This document shows, in pieces, positions 45,483-54,146 of a stretch of DNA of 64,000 nt (positions within the stretch are counted from its first letter, which is position 1; every line of letters starts with the position of its first letter). Position numbers and translations under genes: made by a program. The stretch covers positions 26,238-90,237 of the forward strand of contig JHWR01000014.1 in the NCBI GenBank assembly GCA_000687655.1, in the 5' to 3' direction. The notes under the pieces are model-generated. The model was not told where the DNA came from, did no database searches, and worked only from the letters and a program-made list of their open reading frames with translations. This DNA comes from Lachnospiraceae bacterium YSB2008. GTDB lineage: Bacteria; Bacillota; Clostridia; Lachnospirales; Lachnospiraceae.

Positions 45483-46616
45483 TCACTTCTGTTCTGTCAA
45501 GGGCAATTTCAACATTTGGCATACGTTCTTCACTTCCGAAAGAATATCTTTACATCTGGTCACTTTAATCCCAGCTTTTTTCCCGACAGCTATAAAGTCT
45601 TCATCCGTTATGCCTGCACCTTTACCGTTTACCGAGGTTGTATGTTCTCCATAATATGTATTACTGTAGGTAAGATCGTAAGCAGGCGCAAGTTCCCATC
45701 TGGTATCATTTCTGACAAATGAAAAGTTCTTTGTATGATCGTCAAGGTTATGTGTGAACACATTGAAACACATAACTCTGAACAACTGTTCAATCTGCGC
45801 CTTGTTTTCGTGCGTCAATACATTTACCAGCTTCATATACGTATTATAATCACATGACGGAGCCAAGAAATCCACTTCCAAAAGGCCTGCGAAGGTTATC
45901 GTCATGATCTTCTCATCGTCTTTTCTGTCAAATCTTTCAGTTTTAAAATATCCCTTACAGATTTTGGAAGGAACAAGCTCTGTTTCAGTCATTATAATGC
46001 CACATTTCTTTGCTGCCAGCGAATATTCATATTCCAATGCCCCGCTGTCAGCATTATCCTTACCGGAGGCCGGAAATTTAACTATCCACTCTCTATTCCC
46101 TTCCCTAATAAATACCTTTGGCCTTGTACCACCACTCGAACCACCGAGCCTGTACAACGTATCAAGGTTATCAGATGCTTGTGAAGAAAGGACCTTATTA
46201 CATTCTTCCGCTATCATATCATAGTCCAGACCAGAAAATGCATAGTCGGAGTTATGATTTGGTCGGTACTCAAGAGCACCCATCCCGGAAGTTCCTACAT
46301 AAGCAAGTCTGTCCAGTATGGTAAGTTCATCAACCTGTATACCCTGTTTTGCCAGGGTTCGATCAAGAAGCAACTCTCCCCAGCTGTCAGGGAGACTATC
46401 GGCAAATACACCGAATAACCCTCTGAAACATCTCCTGTTATCCGAATCAGGAACAAAAATATCATTCTTCAGTGGCAAGGAAAATGGACTGATAGAAAAC
46501 CCTTCTTTCACCCAACTGTCACTGTACTGAAACGCTACCAGCCTGTCACTTGTAAGGGCCAGCGTGCCTACAATGCGATTCTTGTAATATACATCAAGAG
46601 TTTTGCTGTTTTTCAT
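45483..46616 (-). CDS. hipA: HipA-type serine/threonine kinase toxin
   Basis: A 377-aa HipA-domain kinase. The N-subdomain-1 region is residues about 6-105; the core has GGSSGGTRPK (158-167, the phosphate-binding loop), VKFP with Lys180, FTHNLDDHTKNFSF with catalytic-type Asp, and LAPAYDLTYS, the DFG-like metal motif. E. coli HipA phosphorylates glutamyl-tRNA synthetase; the target here is unknown. All key residues appear intact, so it is probably active. It overlaps hipB by 23 bp (antitoxin first), the usual order. It ends just upstream of the leuA leader, whose promoter probably lies at or just past its 3' end. Confidence 0.92.
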   Translation of the reverse strand: MKNSKTLDVYYKNRIVGTLALTSDRLVAFQYSDSWVKEGFSISPFSLPLKNDIFVPDSDNRRCFRGLFGVFADSLPDSWGELLLDRTLAKQGIQVDELTILDRLAYVGTSGMGALEYRPNHNSDYAFSGLDYDMIAEECNKVLSSQASDNLDTLYRLGGSSGGTRPKVFIREGNREWIVKFPASGKDNADSGALEYEYSLAAKKCGIIMTETELVPSKICKGYFKTERFDRKDDEKIMTITFAGLLEVDFLAPSCDYNTYMKLVNVLTHENKAQIEQLFRVMCFNVFTHNLDDHTKNFSFVRNDTRWELAPAYDLTYSNTYYGEHTTSVNGKGAGITDEDFIAVGKKAGIKVTRCKDILSEVKNVCQMLKLPLTEQK

Positions 46617-46881
46617 TTACGACCTCTTCCAGACTACTATACACAGTGCGATTGAATAATCCTTTTATCTCATCTATGACACCAAGCTCTAACGCTATCT
46701 TTGTTAAAGCTTTCAAAGATATATCACCGGTCTGTTCAAATTTCTTCAGCGTTCCATAACTTACATTGGCACGCATAGCAAGCTCCTTTTGAGTAATCTT
46801 CTTCCGCTTTCTGATTCTCTTAACTCTTAATGCCAGTTCCTTATCGATTTCTGTCGGTGTTTCCCAGATATAGTTTTCCAT
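46594..46881 (-). CDS. hipB: HipB-like XRE-family antitoxin
   Basis: A 95-aa helix-turn-helix protein. Residues about 22-75 are an XRE HTH: ITQKELAMRANVSYGTLKKF is the recognition part. GAGG lies 6 nt before the ATG. It overlaps hipA by 23 bp and has its own consensus promoter overlapped by a TTGC...GCAA dyad, which fits autorepression by HipB or HipAB as known for the family. Confidence 0.88.
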   Translation of the reverse strand: MENYIWETPTEIDKELALRVKRIRKRKKITQKELAMRANVSYGTLKKFEQTGDISLKALTKIALELGVIDEIKGLFNRTVYSSLEEVVNEKQQNS

Positions 46882-46906
46882 AGCAGCCTCTCATATTTTT
46901 GCCACT

Positions 46907-46935
46907 ATTATAGCAATAGGTCGCATTTTTGTAAA
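46907..46935 (-). promoter_or_regulatory. hipBA promoter
   Basis: Minus strand TTTACA (46930-46935), 17-bp spacer, TATAAT (46907-46912). A dyad TTGC...GCAA (about 46899-46916) overlaps the -10 and could be the operator. Confidence 0.7.
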
Positions 46936-47049
46936 TGATTGATATTATAATAGCATCTTCTCATTATCATATTGTCTCATATATTCTCGCCTCCTTTACA
47001 GCATAATAAACCATATCATCGAACCTAAAACACCTATATATCTCTCAAC

Positions 47050-47086
47050 AAAAAAAACAGTAAGACATAAAATCTTACTGTTTTTT
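47050..47086 (-). terminator. Terminator after the EAL-domain gene
   Basis: A 12-bp stem AAAACAGTAAGA/TCTTACTGTTTT is followed on the minus strand by a T run. The stretch 46936-47049 between this and the hipBA promoter holds no gene. Confidence 0.85.
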
Positions 47087-47123
47087 CTACATATACCCGC
47101 TGAGCAGATGAACTTTTATTCTG

Positions 47124-49241
47124 TTATGCAGTTGCACCCTGCATGCGTGTCTCGTAATCTGACATAGGCATAGGCTTTGCGAAGTAGTAGCCCTGTATCA
47201 TGTCACAGCCCTGAGCTGCAAGGAAATCAACCTGATCCTTCTCTTCGACACCCTCAGCGACTGTCTTCATGTGAAGTGACTTGGCAAGCTTGATGGCCTC
47301 ACTTACAACTATCTCTCCTCTTTCTCCGGCGTTCTCGCCTCTGAAGAAATCTGCATCCAGCTTAAGAACATCAAGTGGCATATCCTTAAGTGAATTAAGT
47401 GAAGAATATCCTGCTCCGAAGTCATCCATGGATACCATGAAGCCATAGTCTTTGAGTTTCTTTATTGTTTCTATCATAGCCCTCTTGTCATCAAAGAAAG
47501 CACTTTCTGTAAGTTCTATCTCGATAAGGTTTCGAGGAGCTCCTTCCCTGTCTACCAGGTCTCTTATGTGCTCTGCCAGATTATTGTCAGCAAAATGAGC
47601 TCTCGATACATTTACGGATACAGGTACACATTTAAGTCCTTTATCAAGCCACATTTTCTGGTGTCTTGCAACGTGTGTGATCATGTAATCGTCTATAGCC
47701 GTGATGAATCCGTTCTTCTCAAATATCGGAATGATTCGGTATGGCGTAACGAAGCCATACTCCGGTGACGCCCATCTGATAAGCGCTTCCGCACCCTTAA
47801 GCTCATTGGTTCTAGGATCATACTTAGGCTGATAATATACCTGGAATTCTTCGTTCATCAGCGCCTGCTGCTGTTTCTCATGAACTATATCAACCCATTT
47901 CTCCTCGTCTACCAGACGGTCATCAAAGAATGCAACTCCTGAACCATCTGTATCTGAAAGCTTCGCTCTCGCACTGCAGGCATTATTATACTCGGTCTCA
48001 AGATTAAGAGCATTTCTTCTTACAGTTCTTCCGGCCGCATCCGTATTCGGTCTGAGGACATTTACTCCGGCCTGGAAAGTCAGTGTGTGCGGCTGGTTGA
48101 TAGTTGAAAGACCCTGTATAAGTGAATCCAGCCTCTGCTTTATCTCTTCATCGCTTCCGCCTCTCAGGACAAGGGCAAAGTTTGACGAACTTGCTCTTGC
48201 ACATATTTCATTTGGATTAATGGTGTGTACGGTACGTCTGTATATAGCCGTGAGCAATTTTTCTCCATCCTGAACAGAATGACACAGACAATAGTTCCTG
48301 TAATTTACAAAACAGAGATTGACTATTGCAAAAGGAACTCTGGCATTTCTTCTCTTCTTGATAAGGTCCTCGCCCTTAATAATGTAATACATCCAGTTCT
48401 TCGCACCGGTTGCTGCATCTGTTGTAAACAGAGATGTTATCCTGCGCTTCTGTATCAGAGCTTTTATAGCATTTGCAATCAGACTCACGATAAGGATAAA
48501 TATAATCAGACCAACAGCAATGTAAAGCTCCACAAATATGGTCAGGTCCTTCATGTTTACATATATAGCTGACCTTCTGGCAAGCTTCTCGCTGCCGCCA
48601 TTGGCATCAGCACATACCCAGATTGGCATAGCTACCAGCTGATCCTCATCATAAAGCTGTGCTATTTTTTCATAATCTTCTGAGGTGGGTTCATTTATGA
48701 CTATACCGTAGTCTTCATCCTCATCATCGTCATCATCATCGCGGTCTTTTTTATCTGTAGTTATATCAAAACCCAGCTGGAATTTTCCCGCATTCTGCTT
48801 TTCCATCTCTTTGAAGAAAGCCGGCCAGTTTATCTTCAGTGATCTCTTCCCGAAATTTATGGTATCCGTCTTTGTATCCTGATATACAACAACCGGTCTC
48901 AGATAATTATCGACAGCATATGAATTTTTGCCACAGGTGTCTTCGCCTGATACATATTTCCTTTCCCCGCTGCCGTCCATGATTATATAATCAGTCCCGG
49001 CGTACTCAGTGTCATTGAAAAGCTCTGCATCAGTATCACTGGCTTTATCATATATCTCAGCCATTCCGACCGCCTTTTCATATTCAGTGGAAAGCTTTGA
49101 AAGCAGAATATATGAAACAAATTCTGCATAAACAAAATAAAGGATTAATCCGGCCAGTGAAGAAAACAGTACAACACGAATTATTGTGCCGACAATCCCC
49201 GATCTGTTTATCTTCTTATATACCTTCCGATTCTTATCCAT
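47124..49241 (-). CDS. Membrane GGDEF-like/EAL protein (c-di-GMP phosphodiesterase candidate)
   Basis: A 705-aa protein with two transmembrane helices (about 16-40 and 236-260) around an outside sensor domain. The sensor has a run of 12 mostly Asp/Glu residues (DDDDDDEDED near 170-180) before the second helix. A GGDEF-like domain follows (about 280-430) but has ARASSSNFAL where GGDEF is expected, so it is likely not a cyclase. The EAL domain (about 455-700) has KGAEALIRW, IEIELTES, MDDFGAGYSS and LKLDADFF, close to active phosphodiesterases. GGGGG lies 9 nt before the ATG at 49241. It is 4 bp downstream of ung. Confidence 0.9.
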   Translation of the reverse strand: MDKNRKVYKKINRSGIVGTIIRVVLFSSLAGLILYFVYAEFVSYILLSKLSTEYEKAVGMAEIYDKASDTDAELFNDTEYAGTDYIIMDGSGERKYVSGEDTCGKNSYAVDNYLRPVVVYQDTKTDTINFGKRSLKINWPAFFKEMEKQNAGKFQLGFDITTDKKDRDDDDDDEDEDYGIVINEPTSEDYEKIAQLYDEDQLVAMPIWVCADANGGSEKLARRSAIYVNMKDLTIFVELYIAVGLIIFILIVSLIANAIKALIQKRRITSLFTTDAATGAKNWMYYIIKGEDLIKKRRNARVPFAIVNLCFVNYRNYCLCHSVQDGEKLLTAIYRRTVHTINPNEICARASSSNFALVLRGGSDEEIKQRLDSLIQGLSTINQPHTLTFQAGVNVLRPNTDAAGRTVRRNALNLETEYNNACSARAKLSDTDGSGVAFFDDRLVDEEKWVDIVHEKQQQALMNEEFQVYYQPKYDPRTNELKGAEALIRWASPEYGFVTPYRIIPIFEKNGFITAIDDYMITHVARHQKMWLDKGLKCVPVSVNVSRAHFADNNLAEHIRDLVDREGAPRNLIEIELTESAFFDDKRAMIETIKKLKDYGFMVSMDDFGAGYSSLNSLKDMPLDVLKLDADFFRGENAGERGEIVVSEAIKLAKSLHMKTVAEGVEEKDQVDFLAAQGCDMIQGYYFAKPMPMSDYETRMQGATA

Positions 49242-49245
49242 AACA

Positions 49246-49926
49246 TCAATCCCCCAGATTCTCAATCTGCCAATCGATAGGTTCTATCCCATTTTGTTCT
49301 AAAAATTCATTTGCCTTTTTAAAATGTCCACATCCGAAGAATCCTCTGTAGGAGGACAGCGGTGATGGATGCGGTGCCTCAAGTACCAGGTGCTTAGGAT
49401 TTGTCAGCATAGCCTTCTTGCTTCTTGCGAAGCTTCCCCAAAGAAGGAATACTATAGGTCTGTCCTCTTCATTTACAATCCTGATCGCAGCATCCGTAAA
49501 CTCCTCCCAGCCTTTACCTCTGTGGGAAGCTGCTGCATGTGCTCTTACTGTAAGAACAGCATTCAGAAGAAGCACGCCCTGCTCGGCCCACTTTACGAGA
49601 TATCCGTTGTCAGGAATATAACAGCCCATTTCATCATGGAGCTCTTTATATATATTCTGAAGAGACGGCGGTATATCAATTCCCGGTTTTACTGAAAAGG
49701 ACAGTCCGTGAGCCTGTCCCGGCTCGTGATACGGATCCTGTCCTATTATGACCACCTTCACCTTCTCGAGTGGTGTAAGATGAAAAGCATTGAAGATATC
49801 ATCACCCGGGGGATATATGGTTCTCGAACCATACTCCTCCCCGATGAATTTGAATAATCTTTTGTAATACTCTTTACTGTATTCAGGTTTAAGTTTGATT
49901 GCCCAGTCGTTTGTTATCGGAGGCAT
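49246..49926 (-). CDS. ung: Uracil-DNA glycosylase
   Basis: Removes uracil from DNA in base-excision repair. The 226-aa protein has VIIGQDPYHEPGQAHGLSFS with the catalytic Asp, LLLNAVLTV, HRGKGWEEFT, and the catalytic His loop APHPSPLSSYRGF, so it is a complete family-1 enzyme. AGGAGA lies 10 nt before the ATG at 49926; the longer frame to 50019 runs into the inverted-repeat element. It has a normal length for the family. The EAL protein gene follows by 4 bp. Confidence 0.96.
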   Translation of the reverse strand: MPPITNDWAIKLKPEYSKEYYKRLFKFIGEEYGSRTIYPPGDDIFNAFHLTPLEKVKVVIIGQDPYHEPGQAHGLSFSVKPGIDIPPSLQNIYKELHDEMGCYIPDNGYLVKWAEQGVLLLNAVLTVRAHAAASHRGKGWEEFTDAAIRIVNEEDRPIVFLLWGSFARSKKAMLTNPKHLVLEAPHPSPLSSYRGFFGCGHFKKANEFLEQNGIEPIDWQIENLGD

Positions 49927-49961
49927 CTGTACTAATTCTCCTAGTATTATTACTAATTGAC

Positions 49962-50118
49962 GATTGTCATATCCATATTTATACACTCGAAACACGCCTC
50001 TCGGCTCCGCTGCGAGCACGTAACGGATGCTAAACTCACATCCGCTGTAAACAGCGTATGTTCATTAAGCACCGACGGTCGCAGAGGGTTTCTCATGCAT
50101 AATATGGATATGACAATC
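49962..50118. repeat. 157-bp element bounded by 18-bp perfect inverted repeats
   Basis: The ends are GATTGTCATATCCATATT (49962-49979) and its exact complement AATATGGATATGACAATC (50101-50118). The 121-bp interior is GC-richer than the flanks and holds smaller hairpins (CGGATG/CATCCG, CGCTGT/ACAGCG). It fills the gap between ung and putP. It could be a MITE-like repeat or a structured termination element; no coding potential or target duplication is seen. Confidence 0.6.
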
Positions 50119-50124
50119 TGTATA

Positions 50125-51672
50125 TTAAAGTGTACTTATAACCTCGTCGAATTTGTCTGTGATTTCTTTTTCAGGGGCTGGGGTGATGAGGCTCACTACT
50201 ACGATTACGATGAGTGCTACGAGGAATGCAGGTGCAAGCTCATAAAGATCCCATACACCGCCCATAGGACGTACTAAGTACTTCCAGATGAATACCATAG
50301 CCATACCGGATATCATACCTGCTGCTATTCCGTATTTATTTGATCTCTTCCAGAAGAGTGACATGATCATAGCCGGTCCGAATACTGCTCCGAATCCTGC
50401 CCATGCAAATGAAACGATATTAAATACAGAGCTGGTTGAATCCCATGCTATAACAACACCGAGTACAGCTACAACTACAAGTGTAATACGAGCTGTAAGC
50501 ATAGCAGTTACTTCGCTGAGCTTAACGCCGAATACATCCTGAACGATGTTTTCTGAAACTGCAGATGATGCAGCTATGAGCTGTGAGTCAGCTGTTGACA
50601 TTGTAGATGCAAGTATACCTGCTATGATAAGTCCGGCTATAAGCGCATAACCGAATCCGTTCTTTGATATATGATCTGCAAGAACTACTATAAGTGTTTC
50701 TGCCTTTGATGAAGATGTTGGATCCTCGATAAGTGAATCAAGTGCTCCAACCTCTGTCATGGCACGTCCTACAACTCCAAGGAATGTAGCTATTCCAAGA
50801 GAGATAACAACCCATACAGAAGCTACTCTTCTTGAAAGCTTAAGCTTGTTAGGATCCTCGATAGCCATGAAACGAAGAAGTATATGAGGCATACCGAAGT
50901 ATCCGAGTCCCCAGCAGAACATTGTAATCTTATTAAATATTCCATAAGGAAGTGCTTCACCTGTTACATTGCTATGTGTTGCACTTATCTCAAAGAAGCC
51001 CTTAAGATTCTGAGCATTTTCAATAACCGCGCCCATACCGCCGGCATTCATTACACCGTAAACAAGAACTACGATAAGTGCAAAGGTCATAACTATTGAC
51101 TGAATGAAGTCAGTCTGTGAAGCAGCAAGGAAACCACCTGTTGTGGTATATCCTACTATGATAATAGCTGAAACTATCATGGCAAGCTGATAATTAACTC
51201 CGAAGAGCTGTCCGAAAAGCTTACCACAGGCAGCGAAGCCTGATGCTGTATATGGTATAAAGAATACTATAATGGTTATAGCACCAAGAAGAAGTGTTAC
51301 ATTGTGCTTATCACCAAATCTCTTCTTGAAATACTCCGGAAGTGTAATAGCCTCTATACCTGCTGTGTACTTACGAAGCCTCTTGGCTACGAACAGCCAG
51401 TTGAGATATGTTCCGACAGCAAGTCCGAACGCCGTCCATCCCGCATCAGCTATACCTGAAAAGTATGCAAGTCCCGGAACACCCATCAAAAGATATGAAC
51501 TCATATCCGATGCTTCTGCGCTCATGGCAGTTACAAATGGTCCCAGTTTTCTTCCTCCGAGGTAAAAGTCTCCTACATCCTTAGTCTTTCTTGAGGCAGC
51601 AAATCCTACAAAGAGCATGCCTGCAAGATAGATGACTATGGAGACAACGATACCTATCTGTGCTACAGTCAT
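50125..51672 (-). CDS. putP: Sodium/proline symporter (SSS family)
   Basis: A 515-aa transporter with about 13 helices. SSS signatures include GRKLGPFVTAMSAEASDMSSYLL (about 50-72), VGYTTTGGFLAASQTDFIQS (the sodium/proline site region), and STADSQLIAASSAVSENI. It imports proline or a related solute with Na+. AGGAGG lies 8 nt before the ATG at 51672; the longer frame to 51759 is artefactual, translating an intergenic hairpin. No promoter is clear in the 64 nt after the glgB terminator, so its expression signal is uncertain. Confidence 0.92.
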   Translation of the reverse strand: MTVAQIGIVVSIVIYLAGMLFVGFAASRKTKDVGDFYLGGRKLGPFVTAMSAEASDMSSYLLMGVPGLAYFSGIADAGWTAFGLAVGTYLNWLFVAKRLRKYTAGIEAITLPEYFKKRFGDKHNVTLLLGAITIIVFFIPYTASGFAACGKLFGQLFGVNYQLAMIVSAIIIVGYTTTGGFLAASQTDFIQSIVMTFALIVVLVYGVMNAGGMGAVIENAQNLKGFFEISATHSNVTGEALPYGIFNKITMFCWGLGYFGMPHILLRFMAIEDPNKLKLSRRVASVWVVISLGIATFLGVVGRAMTEVGALDSLIEDPTSSSKAETLIVVLADHISKNGFGYALIAGLIIAGILASTMSTADSQLIAASSAVSENIVQDVFGVKLSEVTAMLTARITLVVVAVLGVVIAWDSTSSVFNIVSFAWAGFGAVFGPAMIMSLFWKRSNKYGIAAGMISGMAMVFIWKYLVRPMGGVWDLYELAPAFLVALIVIVVVSLITPAPEKEITDKFDEVISTL

Positions 51673-51704
51673 TTTTAGTTCCTCCTGACATCTGTTACTG
51701 AATT

Positions 51705-51724
51705 CAGCGAGAAGAGTCTCGCTG
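51705..51724 (-). other. Small hairpin in the putP leader
   Basis: CAGCGAGA (minus strand) pairs with TCTCGCTG across a four-base loop, 32 nt upstream of the putP start and just after the glgB terminator. It is not followed by a T run, so it is not a terminator. Confidence 0.45.
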
Positions 51725-51737
51725 TTTCCCTTAATAA

Positions 51738-51767
51738 AAGGGGTTATGGAATATCCCATAACCCCTT
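51738..51767 (-). terminator. Terminator after glgB
   Basis: A 12-bp stem AAGGGGTTATGG/CCATAACCCCTT with a short loop is followed on the minus strand by TTTTATT. It lies only 65 nt from the putP start. Confidence 0.82.
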
Positions 51768-51801
51768 AATCTTAGTTTATTTCATTGTAAAAATCAATCT
51801 T

Positions 51802-54042
51802 TTACTTGGATTCCTTGTAATCATATTTGAATACTGTCACTGAAAGCGGCGGCACATTCATGGTGATATTGTATTTCATTCTGTCACATTCACCATCTTC
51901 TGCGGTAACCGTCTTGCCCTTAAGGTTACGTCCGAGTCCTCCGAACTTCTCATCATCAGACGAAAGAATCTCAGTATACTTAGTCTTGCAAGGAACACCG
52001 ATCTTGTAATTCTCTCTCTCAACCGGTACGAAGTTAAGAACGAAAAGAAGCTGTTCCTTAGCTGTCTTACCTCTTCTGACAAATGCTATGATTCCTGAAT
52101 CTGCATCATCAACCTTGGTCCACTCGAAGCCCATTGGATCAACATCATTATAGTAGCATGCATCATACTTGGTGTAGAGGTGATTAAGTTCCTTAACATA
52201 GTTCTGCATCTTCTTGTTGAGAGGATTCTCATCAAGCAGCCACCAGTCAAGGCTTCTTGCCTCACTCCATTCACGGAGCTGTGCAAATTCCTGACCCATG
52301 AAGAGAAGCTTCTTACCCGGATGTCCGAGCATGAAACCATACGCTGTACGAAGGTTTGCATATTTATCAAATTCAAGTCCAGGCATCTTGTTCAGCATTG
52401 CACACTTAAGATGAACAACCTCGTCATGAGATATAACGAGTATATAATTCTCTGCGTATGCATAAGAAAGGCTGAATGTGAGTCTGTTATGATTGAACTT
52501 CCTGAAATATGGATCAAGCTTCATGTACTCGAGGAAGTCGTTCATCCATCCCATGTTCCACTTGAAGAGGAAACCAAGTCCCTTCATGGATGCAGGTGCT
52601 GTAACGCCCGGCCAAGCCGTGGATTCTTCAGCTATAAGGTAAGCACCAGGATTTCTCTCCTCCATAATAGTATTGATATTCTGAAGAAGTGCTATAGCTT
52701 CAAGGTTCTCCTTGCCGCCGTCCTTGTTTGCAACCCACTGACCGTCCTGCTTACCGTAATCCAGATAAAGCATAGATGCTACTGCATCAACACGGAGTGC
52801 ATCGATATGGAACTTCTCAACCCAGAAAAGAGCGTTTGAAGTAAGGAAGTTAGCAACTTCATTTCTTCCGTAATCGAAAATGTATGTTCCCCAGTCAGGA
52901 TGCTCGCCCTTTCTCGGATCTGCATGCTCGTAAAGAGGCATTCCATCGAAACGTCCGAGACCATGTGCATCTCTAGGGAAATGTGCAGGTACCCAGTCAA
53001 GGATTACTCCTATGCCCTGGCTGTGCATATAATCAACGAAGTACATAAAATCACTCGGCTCACCGTAACGTGAAGTAGGAGCGAAATAATTAGTTACCTG
53101 ATATCCCCATGAACCATCGAAAGGATACTCAGCTATACCGAGAAGCTCAATATGGGTATAACCCATCTCCTTCACATAGTCACCGAGCATCTTCGCAAGC
53201 TCTCTATAGTTATAGAAGCCGAAATCAGAATCTTCTATCTTCTTCTTCCATGAACCAAGATGGCACTCGTAAATGGACATAGGCTGTTTCATCCTGTCCA
53301 CTCTCTTTGACTTGGAGCGCTCATCCATCCATGTCTTATCGGTCCATTTATAATTACTTATATCTGCTACGATATTCGCATTGTCCGGACGCATCTGGTT
53401 ATAGTTTCCATATGGATCAGCCTTATAAAGGATGTCACCGTATCTGGTGAGAATCTGGAACTTATAAACTGCTCCCGGATATACATCAGGAATGAAGAGC
53501 TCGTAAACTCCCGATGCAGGATGGATATGCATAGGATTCAGTGCACCGTCCCACATGTTGAAGTCGCCGACAACTGAAACACGTCTTGCATCCGGTGCCC
53601 ATACTGCAAAATAGGTTCCCTTTACGCCGTCAATGGTCATAGGGTGAGCACCCATCTTTTCATATATATCGTAGTTCTTTCCCTCTGCAAAAAGGTACGC
53701 ATCATAATCAGTGAAGAGTCCTTCAAATGCATAGCAGTCTGCACTCTCCACGGTTGTACCATCATAATAATTCGTTACGAATCTATAAGCAGAGCCTTTA
53801 ATCTTCTTCTTTGGGAAGTAAATGCCATAGAATCCGGCATCATTGATCTTCTCCATAGGAGTAAGAGTCTTACCCTTAGGAGTTTTAATAGAAACTGACT
53901 CAGAATGAGGCTTATAGCATGTTATAACCTGTCCATCACCATAATCATGATTGCCGAGAAGATGCCTTGGAGCATTTATCTTCCCGTCTACAAGTTCATC
54001 ATACAGCACCCAGTTGATCCAGTTATATAACTTGTCATTCAT
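51802..54042 (-). CDS. glgB: 1,4-alpha-glucan branching enzyme
   Basis: Makes alpha-1,6 branches in glycogen. The 746-aa protein has an N-terminal domain, a CBM48 domain (about 125-215, YFAVWAPDARRVSVVGDFN) and the GH13 barrel with the branching-enzyme signatures GVILDWVPAHF, FHIDALRVDAVASML (nucleophile Asp), IAEESTAWPGV (acid/base Glu) and VISHDEVVH. The C-terminal all-beta domain is present. The ATG at 54042 has GGAGG 11 nt upstream; an ATG at 54060 has none. It has its own promoter and terminator, so it is monocistronic, with no other glg genes nearby. Confidence 0.96.
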   Translation of the reverse strand: MNDKLYNWINWVLYDELVDGKINAPRHLLGNHDYGDGQVITCYKPHSESVSIKTPKGKTLTPMEKINDAGFYGIYFPKKKIKGSAYRFVTNYYDGTTVESADCYAFEGLFTDYDAYLFAEGKNYDIYEKMGAHPMTIDGVKGTYFAVWAPDARRVSVVGDFNMWDGALNPMHIHPASGVYELFIPDVYPGAVYKFQILTRYGDILYKADPYGNYNQMRPDNANIVADISNYKWTDKTWMDERSKSKRVDRMKQPMSIYECHLGSWKKKIEDSDFGFYNYRELAKMLGDYVKEMGYTHIELLGIAEYPFDGSWGYQVTNYFAPTSRYGEPSDFMYFVDYMHSQGIGVILDWVPAHFPRDAHGLGRFDGMPLYEHADPRKGEHPDWGTYIFDYGRNEVANFLTSNALFWVEKFHIDALRVDAVASMLYLDYGKQDGQWVANKDGGKENLEAIALLQNINTIMEERNPGAYLIAEESTAWPGVTAPASMKGLGFLFKWNMGWMNDFLEYMKLDPYFRKFNHNRLTFSLSYAYAENYILVISHDEVVHLKCAMLNKMPGLEFDKYANLRTAYGFMLGHPGKKLLFMGQEFAQLREWSEARSLDWWLLDENPLNKKMQNYVKELNHLYTKYDACYYNDVDPMGFEWTKVDDADSGIIAFVRRGKTAKEQLLFVLNFVPVERENYKIGVPCKTKYTEILSSDDEKFGGLGRNLKGKTVTAEDGECDRMKYNITMNVPPLSVTVFKYDYKESK

Positions 54043-54092
54043 TATTATGTAAACCTCCATTGTATATAGTTTGTATCCCCATAGCTGATTTC

Positions 54093-54121
54093 ATTTTAAC
54101 ATGATATCAATTATATGTAAA
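54093..54121 (-). promoter_or_regulatory. glgB promoter
   Basis: Minus strand TTTACA (54116-54121), 17-bp spacer, TAAAAT (54093-54098), about 50 nt before the start codon. Confidence 0.65.
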
Positions 54122-54146
54122 TGAAATGTGGACGCAGTGAATCTTC

